From positions 38,193 through 102,192 of IMG/VR virus record IMGVR_UViG_3300032073_000011: a stretch of 64,000 nucleotides of DNA. One strand, given 5' to 3'. Position 1 is the first letter of the stretch, and every line of letters starts with the position of its first letter. Positions 35,442 through 45,180 of the stretch are shown here, piece by piece. The stretch is from a virus. Under the pieces are notes generated by a model that had not been told where the DNA came from, made no database searches, and worked only from the letters and a program-made list of their open reading frames with translations. The translations under genes were made by a program, and so were the position numbers.

Positions 35442-35876
35442 TTACTTTACTACTTCTAATAATTCAATTTCGAAACTCAAATCTTCACCAGCTAAAGGAT
35501 GGTTCATATCTAAGTTTACACTCTCCTCATCAATCTTTACAACTTGTCCCTGTACTGGTCTTCCTTTATCATCTTGTCCTTGGATAAAACCATTTAGTTC
35601 GTATTTTAGAGATTCTGGAAATTCACTTTTTTGTACTGTTATCACAGCCTCAGTAATATATTCACCGTAAGCTTCTTTAGCTTGAATATCTACTTTAGCG
35701 GTACTACCAACCTCTAAGTCTTTAACAGCATCATTAAAACCTTTTAGTAGTTTACCATCATCGATTACAAATTCTAAACCCTCACCTCTTTCTCTTGAGT
35801 TGTCAAATTTAGACCCATCTTTTAAGGTGCCTATGTAGTGCACTTTTACTTTGTCTCCTGTTTTTATTTTAGTCAT
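35442..35876 (-). CDS. FKBP-type peptidyl-prolyl isomerase, SlyD-like (144 aa)
   Basis: The enzyme catalyses prolyl cis-trans isomerisation and can act as a chaperone. The N-terminal TGDKVKVHYIGTLKDGSKFD followed by SRERGEGLEFVIDDGKLL is the FKBP half. An inserted flap KSEFPESLKYELNGFIQGQD is the SlyD insert-in-flap chaperone domain. The closing DMNHPLAGEDLSFEIELLEV is the characteristic SlyD C-terminal strand pair. The His/Cys-rich metal-binding tail of E. coli SlyD is absent; the protein stops right after the FKBP fold. The start overlaps the UvsX-like gene by 8 bases. A phage copy beside recombination genes suggests folding of phage proteins, perhaps the very large tail proteins, but its client is not known. 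Confidence 0.88.
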   Translation of the reverse strand: MTKIKTGDKVKVHYIGTLKDGSKFDNSRERGEGLEFVIDDGKLLKGFNDAVKDLEVGSTAKVDIQAKEAYGEYITEAVITVQKSEFPESLKYELNGFIQGQDDKGRPVQGQVVKIDEESVNLDMNHPLAGEDLSFEIELLEVVK

Positions 35877-36873
35877 TTTCTTTTTCTATTTTTAAGTCGA
35901 AATCACCACCAACCCCTAATTGTTCAGACCAGAAGGTAGCATTTTCTTGTTTATACTTTTCTATTGATTTCTTTTCTTCACTAGCTTCTCTTCCAGCAAT
36001 GAATCCGTGTGGGGTTATAAGTATTTTACCATCCTCATAACCCAAACCATTAACATGATTTTTCATAATGGTTATTTTTGTTCTGGTAGCAAATTTTACT
36101 TTTCGTTTCTCTTTAACCGCAGTAATATTTGTTGTACCACCATTTTTTTGATTACCGAATCTAAATACTAATGTAGAATTCAACCACAATGATTCCCCAC
36201 CTTTTGCTTTAATTTTTGGTTGTCCAAATGGATTGTCCGGTAACTCTACCCATGGTTGGTTAACCACCACAAGGGTGTTGGTGTATTTAGAATCTTGTCT
36301 TCTTGATTTACCTATTCTTTGGTTTAGTCCCATACCTATTTTATCAGCGAGAGTGGCTGCATTATGCATTTTACCACCTTTACCTTCAAAAGTCATTTTA
36401 CAGGGTACTGAACCAACAGAATCCCATAGAAATAATAAATCATATTCTAATTCACCTTTATCCTGTGCATCAAGTAGTGTATTAATATAATCTGTTATCT
36501 CTTCAATGTATTGAAAGTCGTTGTTAAAAAGGAAGAATCCGTCCCAGTCTATTTCTCCAGTGGTTTTGTCCACAACTTCTTCACAGTCAAAACCTAAAAG
36601 TTTTGCGTGTTCAAAACCCCATTTTTGTTCGGTAATAATTAAAACAGGAAGAATTCCTTTTTTTTGTGCATCCACGGCTGCTTTTATTAAAGCAGTTGTT
36701 TTGCCAGTATCCGAATGTCCTAAAAACATTTGTAAGTGCCCCATCGCTGGTCCTGGTAAACCAGTAGCATCAAGGAAAGCTTTCCCTAAATCAAAAAATC
36801 TTTCTGGTTTAAAGTTAGCTTTCTTTGAGAATTTATTTTTCAAATCTGAAAATGTTCTTTTTTTCAATGCCAT
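35869..36873 (-). CDS. Recombinase, T4 UvsX / RecA-like (334 aa)
   Basis: Strand-exchange protein for recombination-dependent replication and repair. Walker A is LGHSDTGKTTAL at residues 52-60, a GxxxxGKT variant. YDLLFLWDSVGSVP near 165-175 gives Walker B and the following Ser. NTLVVVNQPWVELPDNPFGQ and KIKAKGGESLWLNSTLVFRF match the L2/ATP-cap area of UvsX-type proteins. T4 UvsX is 391 residues, so this is slightly short. It lies 8 bases after the SSB gene and overlaps the FKBP gene by 8 bases. Its co-occurrence with the gp32-like protein and helicase matches the T4 recombination-replication set; no UvsY was seen. Confidence 0.88.
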   Translation of the reverse strand: MALKKRTFSDLKNKFSKKANFKPERFFDLGKAFLDATGLPGPAMGHLQMFLGHSDTGKTTALIKAAVDAQKKGILPVLIITEQKWGFEHAKLLGFDCEEVVDKTTGEIDWDGFFLFNNDFQYIEEITDYINTLLDAQDKGELEYDLLFLWDSVGSVPCKMTFEGKGGKMHNAATLADKIGMGLNQRIGKSRRQDSKYTNTLVVVNQPWVELPDNPFGQPKIKAKGGESLWLNSTLVFRFGNQKNGGTTNITAVKEKRKVKFATRTKITIMKNHVNGLGYEDGKILITPHGFIAGREASEEKKSIEKYKQENATFWSEQLGVGGDFDLKIEKEND

Positions 36874-36881
36874 ATCCCTAG

Positions 36882-37751
36882 TTAAAATGGTAAGTCTTCA
36901 TCTTGTGGGTCGTTTGCCTGTGGGTCTGAGGTACTACCTAATGTTGTTGTGTTGGTAGTATTTTTAGTAGCGTTTGGGTCATCGTAAACATATTTTTTAA
37001 GTTCAGAGTCCCACACTGGGTCTAGTCCTTTAGAAATTGCTTCCAAGTATTCAACAGGTTTTTGTGAATAAACATCTTTCCATGTTCTTTCATCTCCTGA
37101 CCATTCTTTTACTTTATCAGCATCTTCTGATAATTTTCCTGGGTCTTCGTACATAACAGAAGATACTGTTGTATATTCACCTCTACCACCTGGTAATGGT
37201 ACCGCCTGTAGAATTAAGATAAGGTCTCTTCCTTCATTAATATCTGTTACATCACCTTTATTTCTCCAGATTGGAATGATTTTGTCAATTGGTCCGTCAC
37301 CTTTCCAATTATGTTTGAATCTCCAAAACTTAACACCGTCTTCTTCATTATCTCTATCCACAACTTTTACAATGTAGAATTTTTGTGAACGATAAGAACG
37401 TGCTAATTCTTTTGATTGTGCGTCACCAGCTAACCTTAAAGCTTCTTCAACTTCATTTAATGGACTTCTTTCACCGGATGGTTTTCCAGTTTCATCTTTT
37501 CCTGGGTCATAAAGTTTTTGCCACCTTCCCTGTACTTGTACATTGTGGAAAAATACTTCCTTAAATGGTGATGAACCATCTGTAGTAGGTACTATTCTGA
37601 TTCTTTTTTCTCCTTGTTTTGTTCCTTTTGGTAACATAATGGAAAGATATTGTTTCATTCTTTCTTCTGATGTCATTTGTGGTTTTGTGGAACCACCACT
37701 TTGTTTGTTTTTCTCGTATTGAGCTAAAACTGCATCTAAACTATTACTCAT
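36882..37751 (-). CDS. ssDNA-binding protein, T4 gp32-like (289 aa)
   Basis: Coats single-stranded DNA in replication and recombination. The middle (KRIRIVPTTDGSSPFKEVFF, KFYIVKVVDRDNEEDGVKFW, then LILILQAVPLPGGRGEYTTV) looks like the OB-fold of gp32-type proteins. The last residues are acidic with an aromatic tip, PQDEDLPF, close to the DDDIPF tip of bacterial SSB that recruits partners. The zinc-binding Cys/His array of T4 gp32 is not present. The protein is slightly shorter than T4 gp32 (301). It opens the replication operon, with a host-type promoter at 37793-37824, and is followed after 8 bases by the recombinase. Confidence 0.75.
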   Translation of the reverse strand: MSNSLDAVLAQYEKNKQSGGSTKPQMTSEERMKQYLSIMLPKGTKQGEKRIRIVPTTDGSSPFKEVFFHNVQVQGRWQKLYDPGKDETGKPSGERSPLNEVEEALRLAGDAQSKELARSYRSQKFYIVKVVDRDNEEDGVKFWRFKHNWKGDGPIDKIIPIWRNKGDVTDINEGRDLILILQAVPLPGGRGEYTTVSSVMYEDPGKLSEDADKVKEWSGDERTWKDVYSQKPVEYLEAISKGLDPVWDSELKKYVYDDPNATKNTTNTTTLGSTSDPQANDPQDEDLPF

Positions 37752-37792
37752 AAATTTTCTTTTTAAATATTATTAATTAATAAACATATGTA

Positions 37793-37824
37793 TAAATGTA
37801 CACATATATTATTGGTATGTCAAA
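37793..37824 (-). promoter_or_regulatory. Bacteroidota-type promoter before SSB
   Basis: On the coding strand a TTTG box (37821-37824) is followed by exactly 20 bases and then TACATTTA (37793-37800), seven of eight positions of the TAnnTTTG -7 box. The leader to the SSB ATG at 37751 is about 40 bases. It is the head of the replication module and shares the exact N20 spacing with the promoters at 54229 and 61742. Confidence 0.6.
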
Positions 37825-37842
37825 TAAATATGGGGGGGAAAT

Positions 37843-38598
37843 TTAATCTTCGTCTTCCGCGTTTGGGTCTCCGAAACTTTTTTGGATATCTACGTCACTG
37901 TAGTCTTCTACAGCGTCTTTGGTTAAAACATATTGTTTTTTACCTGTTTTGTCAAACACTTCTTCTTTGTCTGTAAAAAAATCACTAAGTGTCTTATTAT
38001 AAGGGCCACTATCATGTTTTCTTAAACCTAATTTTTCTTCTGGTGTTCTTGGTCTATATTCTTCTAATTTATCTTCTAGACTACTAATTTTAGTAGCTAC
38101 ATCTTCCATAGAGGATAATTGACTCTCTAGGTCTGAAAGTTTTGTCATTAAATCCTCTAGACTTTGTGTGTTTTTAGATAGAATATCGGTTTGGTCAGAT
38201 AGTTCTGTATTTACCTCATCTTGTTTACTAACTAAATCAGTAACATCAAGTTCTGTAGTGTCGTCTTCAGTACCCATATCAGTATCTATATCGGCATCTA
38301 AATCCATTTCATCTTCAACAGCCACACCCTCTTCACCACCTTCATCTTCAACAGGTACTTCTTCAGTATCAACTTCTAATTCTTCATCTTCCAATTCTGG
38401 AACTTCTTGTTCAGCCATTTCCATACCGAATCTTTTCGCTAATCTTTCAACATGACTTCCCATACCAAGATTACTAACACCACCAACATCATTACCAATA
38501 GCAGTAACTGTCTGTTCATTCAAATTATCACTGTTGTGGTTAATTTGGTTGAATCTTTTAAGTTCTTCTAGGATAGATTTTTCTACTTTTTTACCCAT
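37843..38598 (-). CDS. Acidic coiled-coil protein, possible head-core or hub scaffold (251 aa)
   Basis: Begins MGKKVEKSILEELKRFNQIN. Residues about 65-120 are extremely acidic (ELEDEELEVDTEEVPVEDEG and VEDEMDLDADIDTDMGTEDD), and 120-180 form heptad-like Leu/Ser repeats such as KNTQSLEDLMTKLSDLESQL, a probable coiled coil. The C-terminus is polar. Acidic coiled-coil proteins of this size are common as scaffolds or core proteins in T4-like phages. It overlaps the 79-residue gene by 8 bases and precedes SSB by 91 bases. No enzymatic motif was found. The scaffolding role is inference from composition. Confidence 0.6.
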   Translation of the reverse strand: MGKKVEKSILEELKRFNQINHNSDNLNEQTVTAIGNDVGGVSNLGMGSHVERLAKRFGMEMAEQEVPELEDEELEVDTEEVPVEDEGGEEGVAVEDEMDLDADIDTDMGTEDDTTELDVTDLVSKQDEVNTELSDQTDILSKNTQSLEDLMTKLSDLESQLSSMEDVATKISSLEDKLEEYRPRTPEEKLGLRKHDSGPYNKTLSDFFTDKEEVFDKTGKKQYVLTKDAVEDYSDVDIQKSFGDPNAEDED

Positions 38599-38830
38599 TT
38601 AATAATTGTTTTACTTGTCCTGATGGAGATTCTACTTGAACTTTTCTGTTGACTCTTATACTGTTTTCTACTCTTTCTATTAAACCATCTCTACTTCTAA
38701 TGGTGTAACAAATCCCAGTATCTAAATCACAAACTTGTTGTCCTTCAGGTGTTTGTCCGTTTTCAACAATATTATCTGTTTTTTTACATAAAAAATTTCC
38801 TAATTTTTGTCTAAGTTCTTCTGTTATCAT
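38591..38830 (-). CDS. Small unknown protein (79 aa)
   Basis: Starts MITEELRQKLGNFLCKKTDN, then has strand-like QQVCDLDTGICYTIRSRDGL and IRVNRKVQVESPSGQVKQLL. Two cysteines in VCDLDTGIC could pair. No family is recognised. A late-type motif (38843-38856) precedes the ATG and its stop overlaps the next start by 8 bases, so it leads a two-gene unit with the acidic coiled-coil protein. It follows the 2097-residue hub gene by 56 bases. Confidence 0.55.
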   Translation of the reverse strand: MITEELRQKLGNFLCKKTDNIVENGQTPEGQQVCDLDTGICYTIRSRDGLIERVENSIRVNRKVQVESPSGQVKQLLNG

Positions 38831-38842
38831 AATATATTAGTA

Positions 38843-38856
38843 TATCTATAAATATA
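38843..38856 (-). promoter_or_regulatory. Late-type motif before the 79-aa gene
   Basis: The coding strand reads TATATTTATAGATA, about 12 bases before the ATG at 38830 and after the 2097-residue gene. The core matches the recurring pattern. Confidence 0.5.
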
Positions 38857-38886
38857 CGTAAATTCATTAATAGTCAATATTATAAC

Positions 38887-41800
38887 TTATTGTCGTGTTC
38901 TAGGTAAAAATTCTGCAGGGTTTAAATAATGTTCTACTATTTTACCTTCTTGTTTAACACCTCTTTTTATTTCAAAATGTAGGTGTGTACTTTTAGATAA
39001 TCCACTATTACCCATTTTACCAATTACTTTATTTCCAGAACCAACACCTATAAACCCTCTTTCTATTGGGTCGTTTACGTTTACAGTTATACCTTCCCTC
39101 AAAAAAGCGTATCGTGTTAGATAGTAAGCTGTCCCTTCTTCTGGTGGGTCATTATTTAGTATAGTTTTAACCTCAACATGATTACCGTATTTAGCACAAG
39201 ATTCACTTTCTTGTAATGGTTTACAACCATCAACAACTTTAGTTACTACACCATAAACAGCCGGATAAATTTCAATACCACCATTTTCATCATTTGCAAA
39301 ATCTATATTATCTGAAGTAGGACATATATCCACACCTAAATGTCGTTTTTCTGGGTCCTCATTTGGTGTTACTATAAATGTTCCCGCACTTAAGGTAACA
39401 TCAACCCACCTTACATTATCAGTGTCTAATGGTGGTGTTTGGTATGTTACACCAGTAGCTATGTAATTATTTTGTTTAGGGTTTAATTTTTTCTGACTTT
39501 CAGTAGCACTTAATCCATCATAATATAAATCTATAGGTATCTTTTCTAATCTGTCTTCGGCTTTTTCATATAATTTAACATTAACTCTTTGTACTAGGTC
39601 ACTTATAGCTGGTAAAGTTGGTTTTGGTACTCTAACTCCTTCAAATGTTGTTTCTATTGTATTTGGTCTAATTTCGTGTTCAACATTAATAATTAAATAA
39701 GGCCCATTAAACATTGGTAAGTATCTTAGTTGGAAATATTGTGTTGGTTGTATCGTTACGTTACCCACACATGTAACCCTTGCTGTATAGGACCTACTAG
39801 CGTATACATTAAATAAAGAAACCGATGCTGGTGATGTAGAATTTCCACCCCCTGAATCTGCCATACTTTGTAGTATCTTAAAACTCTCTGAGGTATTTTG
39901 AAATTGTGATTGGTCTAGTGTTATTGATTCAAAAATGTTTTGGTTGGGTATACCAAAGTCTACGTTGAACCCCATCACCTTATTTGACTGTTCTTTATTG
40001 CCACATTCTTGTGTTACCAATGGGGAGTTTGGTGAGTTATAATTAAATGAATCATTATTATAACCATTATTAGGTGTTTTAGCGTTTAGTTGTGATGATG
40101 GTTTACCTACGTATTGACATAGGAAAGCCGGTGCTGAATCTATATAATCTACAGTTTTAAATGTACCGAACATTGCATTTCCTTGAGCTTGTGTGTCGGT
40201 ACCTTTTTTTTCCACATTAAAGAAATTTATATAAGAAGGTAGTGGTATAAAATTAAAGTAATTGTTAGCTAATATAATACTTAAGTAACTTGAGACACTC
40301 TGTGTTAATGTTTTAGAGTTAGTGTCGGTAAACGGAGAGTCTAGTTTGAGTATGTCCCATATGTTAATTATTGCTTCGTCACCAATGTCTTGGTTTGCCC
40401 TATCTAAAAATAAAAATTTCTCAAATAACGTTTGGTCTGTAAGGTTAGTCCCAGAAACCCACCTATCATTTATTATTTTAAACTGATTATATAACTCTAA
40501 TTTTAGGTCATCAGACTTAACTTCTGGTCTATCATCTGTAACCACATCTAATGTGGTATCATCAGTTTCTAAATTTTGTTTTATATTTTTTTGTAGTTCG
40601 GTTAATAAAGTTTCAGCGTATAGTTCTTCCGAAGTCTTTAGTGAGTCTATACGAGCCATAAAAGTATCTAAAAATGTACTCGCTGGAGTGGTTCCATTTA
40701 AACTAACATGACTAGCGTATAGTTTAATAAAGGGAGCAAATGATATTATATTATTTGTATTAAATTGCATACCATCTGGAGTGATTTTATTAATACTTTG
40801 GAAAAAATTATACATTGGATTTGAGTCATCAGCATCAATTAACATGCCAAATTGATTTGAACTGTCTGGATAAAACTCCCCAACTTCAAGTCTCATTGTT
40901 TGATGTTCTGGGTTACCTGCAGGAAAAAATCCACCAGCTAGTGGTATCGCTTGTCCACTAGGATAACTACCGTATAGTTCAGTTAAATTATTAAATACCT
41001 CATCTTTGTTATTATTAATATCACGAAGTTGTGTTAGTCTTTGTAATAAAGTTTCATTATTTATAACCAAATCTAAATTAGTAGTACTTCTATGGATATA
41101 TTCTACTTTTTTACTTAAAAACTGAGACATGGAATGGTTAAACTTTAAAAATTGTGCTTCTGCGAGTGATTTAGAGTTAGTCCCCCCACCGGCATTAAGA
41201 CCACCAACAGTAGTTAACCAAGTATCTTCTACCACAACTAATTGTTTAATTAACCCTTTAAGGGAACCACCCAAACTAGTAGAACCTCCTGGTGTGGAAA
41301 AAACTAAAAATTCTCGTTCAAATTCATCTAGTTGTTCTTTATTAAACACACCTCTGAGTACTTCTATACTATCATAGAGTCCTGGATTACTAAAACTCCA
41401 AGATTCTTGTTCATTTTGTTCTGGATTAATTTTTTTAAAGTAGTCTCCAGGTCCAGATTTATACGCTGCTTGGTGTTCGAAATAACCGTAGTGTGAAGCA
41501 CCCCATAATAATCTACATGCTCCATTATGTAACGCAGCGTTACCGTAGGTTGGTGTTTCGTAAGTTGAAGCGTCGGTACCGTCAAGTCCTCCAGAAGAAG
41601 GAAAAAGTATGGTATACTCCGAGGTCTGTGGTGAGTTAGGGGTACTCACACCAAAAACGGGGTCAGCAATATTAGTGGACCGTAAATAAACATTATAAAA
41701 TCTTACATCTACACCATCAAATGAGGTGTAGTTAATATCACTATTAGGTTCTATAGTTAATGGAGCATTTCCCGCAGTGTCTATAAGGTTATTCAATTGT

Positions 41801-44800
41801 TGTCCTGGACCAATATTACTATAACTATCGTTATCACTAGCTATGAATTGGACTGTATCAACTAATGCTGGGTAAACCCCCACTCTCATAGTAGTATTGT
41901 TAACGTTACTTTCTTGACTTACATAGGGGTAGGTGTTTCCATTTTGTAAAAATGTATAGTGATTTAGAGTATTTAAAGCTGTTTCATAAACACTACTTGG
42001 ACCTGTATACCCTAAATAACTAACAAATCCCAAATTACCCCAAATAGAACTTAATGGGTCTACTTGTGTTTGTACTTCTGTTTTGTATCTCCACCAAACT
42101 GAACCAATTCTTAATATTAAAGCTACTGGTAAATTATGAATAGCAGGCATCTGATTAAACATCTGTGATATATAATTACCAAATTTATCATTATCACCAT
42201 CCTTATATAATGCTTTTTCTCTTAGTGTCGGTAGTGGTAATGAATTTAAAAATAAATAAGCAGCTTGTGTATATGGATTTGGGGTTCCTACTTTATCTCT
42301 TTCCACACCACCAATTAATGCGTTTATAAAATAAGGTGTGTTTAACATAGACGTTAACCTTACAGCAGCCATTTCTATATTGGTACCTCCCGTAGGGGGT
42401 ATTGTAGATACTGTTGGGAATCGATGTATTTCACCTTCTGTTATAAATTTATGTTGTATGTAATTTTCATATGTTTCATCTACCGTACCTATGGTGTTAA
42501 GGTTGTACGCTCCAAGTCGTCTATACAACATTTTTTCTGAGTCTTCTTCTATAAAATTTGTCCTACTGTATTTTGCTCTTGTTAAGTACATCGTACTCCA
42601 AGTGTCGGTTAAAACATTTTTTTCATTTATGTCATACTGTACGTTTTTACTTATATTAAAAAAATCATTACTACTAATTGTGTTTCCATTAGCAAAGTTT
42701 CTTCTTACCCAATTACCAAAAATACAAGGAGCTAAGTCATAAGCACTATTACTCTTTCCCTCTAATAATATCTCAGTATTCAATTCAAAATCTTGACTTC
42801 TAACTGAAAATAAAGATTTATTATAATTTAATGTAAAGGTTGGTTTTACTTCATATGGTGTGATAATACCGTACTGTTGATATAGGACAAACCTAAAAGG
42901 GTCAGCATCCTTTAAAATTGTTAACATTTGGGTTAACCCCCCTAAATCTAAAAATACTTGTTTTTGTGTACTATAATTTTTAATTCTTTGGTATAGGTTT
43001 AAAGCGTCGTATTTTGCTAATTCTCTGAGAGCTGGATTAATAAAACTAGATGTACTTAACACACCTGTTTGTCCCACATATCTAGAAAATAAACCACCAT
43101 TTAAAACCGCTCTTTGAGTTCTATCTAATATCTCAAACCATATATCCAAATCTTCTATACTAAAATAAGGGGTAGATGTAGGTGGCCAATCATATACTGT
43201 TATTGGGGTCCAGTCTTTATCTACAGCCTTATTATCAACTGTTGGGTTAAATAAGCTAAACTTATAGTTGGTGGCTTTAGTGTATTCTTCTACGAACTCG
43301 ACCTCGGGCCATATTTTTGGGTTATTAGCTAAAGTATTAGCTATAACATCTGAAGCACCTGGATAAGTTAAAACAGAATTTGTTGTGGTACAGTTACCAC
43401 CTTTTTGTTGTTCCTCAATTTTATAATATTGAGGCCATGGATACACTATTTGGTTAGTTGCGTTGGAGTCATCGGATGAAACTGCTGCTGCCAATCTTTG
43501 TTCGTTTTGTCTCTGAGCAAATGCATCTGTATGTACATCATCTAATAATTTTAAAAAGGTGTCAGCACCAGCTAATATTATCGCAAAAACATTTCTTATC
43601 GTTGGTTTAAACCCTATGGCTTTTTGTAACCTACCGTTAAGTTTTTTACTCAGGTCTTCTGCCATACTTTTTGCCTTACTATCAAACATTCTTTTAGTTT
43701 TTGTCCATATATAAACAAAACTATCCACATCTCCCTCAAACATAAACCAAGGTGCTTGCCCTGCTGGTAGTTGTGTTGTTATACCACCTATCTGGACACT
43801 TCCTTTAATTTGTGAATTTTCAAATATGTCGTAGGTTGGGTCACTGAACCTAGTGGCTACGGAATATTTACCACCTTCCACAGTACTTCTTGCTTTAAAG
43901 GTTGGGTTTTGTTGTAGTATTTTAAAATATTTTTTGACTATCGATTCTAAAGCGTTTTTAGCTTCATTAATTATCTTATCTTGGTTTTCTTTTCTTTTAG
44001 TAGCGTCTGTTTCTGCTGTAGCTGCTGACATACCTTTTAAAGGATATGCCTGAGTAATTACAGTTCTTCCTGTATTTGGTGTTGTTGGGATTTGTTCTCC
44101 TGGTTGTGGTGGGAATGGCGGTTCATTTACAGTAACGTTTCTTCTACCAGCTGGAGAGGTGTCCAAATATTTTCCAACCCACCCTTTCTTACCAATTATA
44201 GCACTTTTAAATTTTTCTAAAGTTTTTTCATACTCTAGTTTATGGGTAGTACTTTCTAAACTAGCTTCACCAAATACTTGAGCCATATCATTATCTATAG
44301 ATTGTATTTTTTCTATTAACTCTACAGTGGTATATTGGTTATTGAATAAGTTGTCACTAATTAAGCCTTTAGTGTAGTACTCTCTATAAACTTCCCCAAG
44401 TACTTGTCTTCCTTTAGTCATTTGAATATTTCCACTTTGTGGGTCTTGTCTTGTAGGGTATAGGTAAGGTGCTGTGACCGCTTCATGCATGTTTATATCC
44501 CTTAACATTGCTATATGATTACCTTTAAAATCACATGTGACTAAGTAATCACCAGATGCTGGGTCAAAACGAGATATAAATTTTTCTAGGGTTAGTTGGT
44601 ATTGGACTGCCTTCCCGTAATATCCTTTAAGTGTTAGAAAAAAGGTTGGGTATGGTAGGTGAAAAAAAGCAGTGTAGGGTGTGTTGACCTTAGCTTGTTC
44701 AAATAATGTTTTCCCCCTAACATCTGTGAAGTTTATAGTTACTTGGGGTATGTAGGATGCGTTAACTTTAATACTAATAGAGGTTATACCAAATCCCTGA

Positions 44801-45180
44801 AAATCATTTTGGTTATTTATACTAGTAGATGTTGTAACACCATCTTTTGTTTTAGTTTTTATTTTTTTATTAACATCTGGATTAGTGAAGGCCTCTGTCC
44901 AATCTGAATCAAATGAACTTTTGCCTTTTGGTTTTAAAAAATTTAGTTCACCATCTGCTATTTCTACCCTAATTTCATCTCCTGCAGCCGCACCAACTAA
45001 TAACTTACTTCTAGGAAATATTTTCGCTGTAAGGTTAGCGTACATCACAAAATCCTCTTGATTAACCAACCTATCTTTTATAACACCATCTGCCCCCACC
45101 ACTTTATTAGGGTCTATTGACACTACGTTACCCCCTATTTGGGTGGTTAGTATATTACCGGAATTTAAATTATCTGCCAT
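38887..45180 (-). CDS. Large baseplate hub/tail protein with C-terminal M23 peptidase (2097 aa)
   Basis: The C-terminal ~160 residues form an M23 (LytM-type) zinc peptidase. HLGVD supplies His1947 and Asp1951, YGNHVEVK is a core strand, and the closing HLHFEIKRG supplies His2066 and His2068. Such domains cut peptidoglycan cross-bridges. The region around residues 130-215 (ISIKVNASYIPQVTINFTDV, then FFHLPYPTFFLTLKGYYGKA) resembles gp27/gpD-type hub beta-barrels. Most of the long middle is unassigned. In T4 the hub enzyme (gp5) is a lysozyme; here an endopeptidase on a giant hub protein probably plays that role, helping the tail tube cross the murein layer. The start overlaps the gp53-like gene by 11 bases. 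Confidence 0.72.
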   Translation of the reverse strand: MADNLNSGNILTTQIGGNVVSIDPNKVVGADGVIKDRLVNQEDFVMYANLTAKIFPRSKLLVGAAAGDEIRVEIADGELNFLKPKGKSSFDSDWTEAFTNPDVNKKIKTKTKDGVTTSTSINNQNDFQGFGITSISIKVNASYIPQVTINFTDVRGKTLFEQAKVNTPYTAFFHLPYPTFFLTLKGYYGKAVQYQLTLEKFISRFDPASGDYLVTCDFKGNHIAMLRDINMHEAVTAPYLYPTRQDPQSGNIQMTKGRQVLGEVYREYYTKGLISDNLFNNQYTTVELIEKIQSIDNDMAQVFGEASLESTTHKLEYEKTLEKFKSAIIGKKGWVGKYLDTSPAGRRNVTVNEPPFPPQPGEQIPTTPNTGRTVITQAYPLKGMSAATAETDATKRKENQDKIINEAKNALESIVKKYFKILQQNPTFKARSTVEGGKYSVATRFSDPTYDIFENSQIKGSVQIGGITTQLPAGQAPWFMFEGDVDSFVYIWTKTKRMFDSKAKSMAEDLSKKLNGRLQKAIGFKPTIRNVFAIILAGADTFLKLLDDVHTDAFAQRQNEQRLAAAVSSDDSNATNQIVYPWPQYYKIEEQQKGGNCTTTNSVLTYPGASDVIANTLANNPKIWPEVEFVEEYTKATNYKFSLFNPTVDNKAVDKDWTPITVYDWPPTSTPYFSIEDLDIWFEILDRTQRAVLNGGLFSRYVGQTGVLSTSSFINPALRELAKYDALNLYQRIKNYSTQKQVFLDLGGLTQMLTILKDADPFRFVLYQQYGIITPYEVKPTFTLNYNKSLFSVRSQDFELNTEILLEGKSNSAYDLAPCIFGNWVRRNFANGNTISSNDFFNISKNVQYDINEKNVLTDTWSTMYLTRAKYSRTNFIEEDSEKMLYRRLGAYNLNTIGTVDETYENYIQHKFITEGEIHRFPTVSTIPPTGGTNIEMAAVRLTSMLNTPYFINALIGGVERDKVGTPNPYTQAAYLFLNSLPLPTLREKALYKDGDNDKFGNYISQMFNQMPAIHNLPVALILRIGSVWWRYKTEVQTQVDPLSSIWGNLGFVSYLGYTGPSSVYETALNTLNHYTFLQNGNTYPYVSQESNVNNTTMRVGVYPALVDTVQFIASDNDSYSNIGPGQQLNNLIDTAGNAPLTIEPNSDINYTSFDGVDVRFYNVYLRSTNIADPVFGVSTPNSPQTSEYTILFPSSGGLDGTDASTYETPTYGNAALHNGACRLLWGASHYGYFEHQAAYKSGPGDYFKKINPEQNEQESWSFSNPGLYDSIEVLRGVFNKEQLDEFEREFLVFSTPGGSTSLGGSLKGLIKQLVVVEDTWLTTVGGLNAGGGTNSKSLAEAQFLKFNHSMSQFLSKKVEYIHRSTTNLDLVINNETLLQRLTQLRDINNNKDEVFNNLTELYGSYPSGQAIPLAGGFFPAGNPEHQTMRLEVGEFYPDSSNQFGMLIDADDSNPMYNFFQSINKITPDGMQFNTNNIISFAPFIKLYASHVSLNGTTPASTFLDTFMARIDSLKTSEELYAETLLTELQKNIKQNLETDDTTLDVVTDDRPEVKSDDLKLELYNQFKIINDRWVSGTNLTDQTLFEKFLFLDRANQDIGDEAIINIWDILKLDSPFTDTNSKTLTQSVSSYLSIILANNYFNFIPLPSYINFFNVEKKGTDTQAQGNAMFGTFKTVDYIDSAPAFLCQYVGKPSSQLNAKTPNNGYNNDSFNYNSPNSPLVTQECGNKEQSNKVMGFNVDFGIPNQNIFESITLDQSQFQNTSESFKILQSMADSGGGNSTSPASVSLFNVYASRSYTARVTCVGNVTIQPTQYFQLRYLPMFNGPYLIINVEHEIRPNTIETTFEGVRVPKPTLPAISDLVQRVNVKLYEKAEDRLEKIPIDLYYDGLSATESQKKLNPKQNNYIATGVTYQTPPLDTDNVRWVDVTLSAGTFIVTPNEDPEKRHLGVDICPTSDNIDFANDENGGIEIYPAVYGVVTKVVDGCKPLQESESCAKYGNHVEVKTILNNDPPEEGTAYYLTRYAFLREGITVNVNDPIERGFIGVGSGNKVIGKMGNSGLSKSTHLHFEIKRGVKQEGKIVEHYLNPAEFLPRTRQ

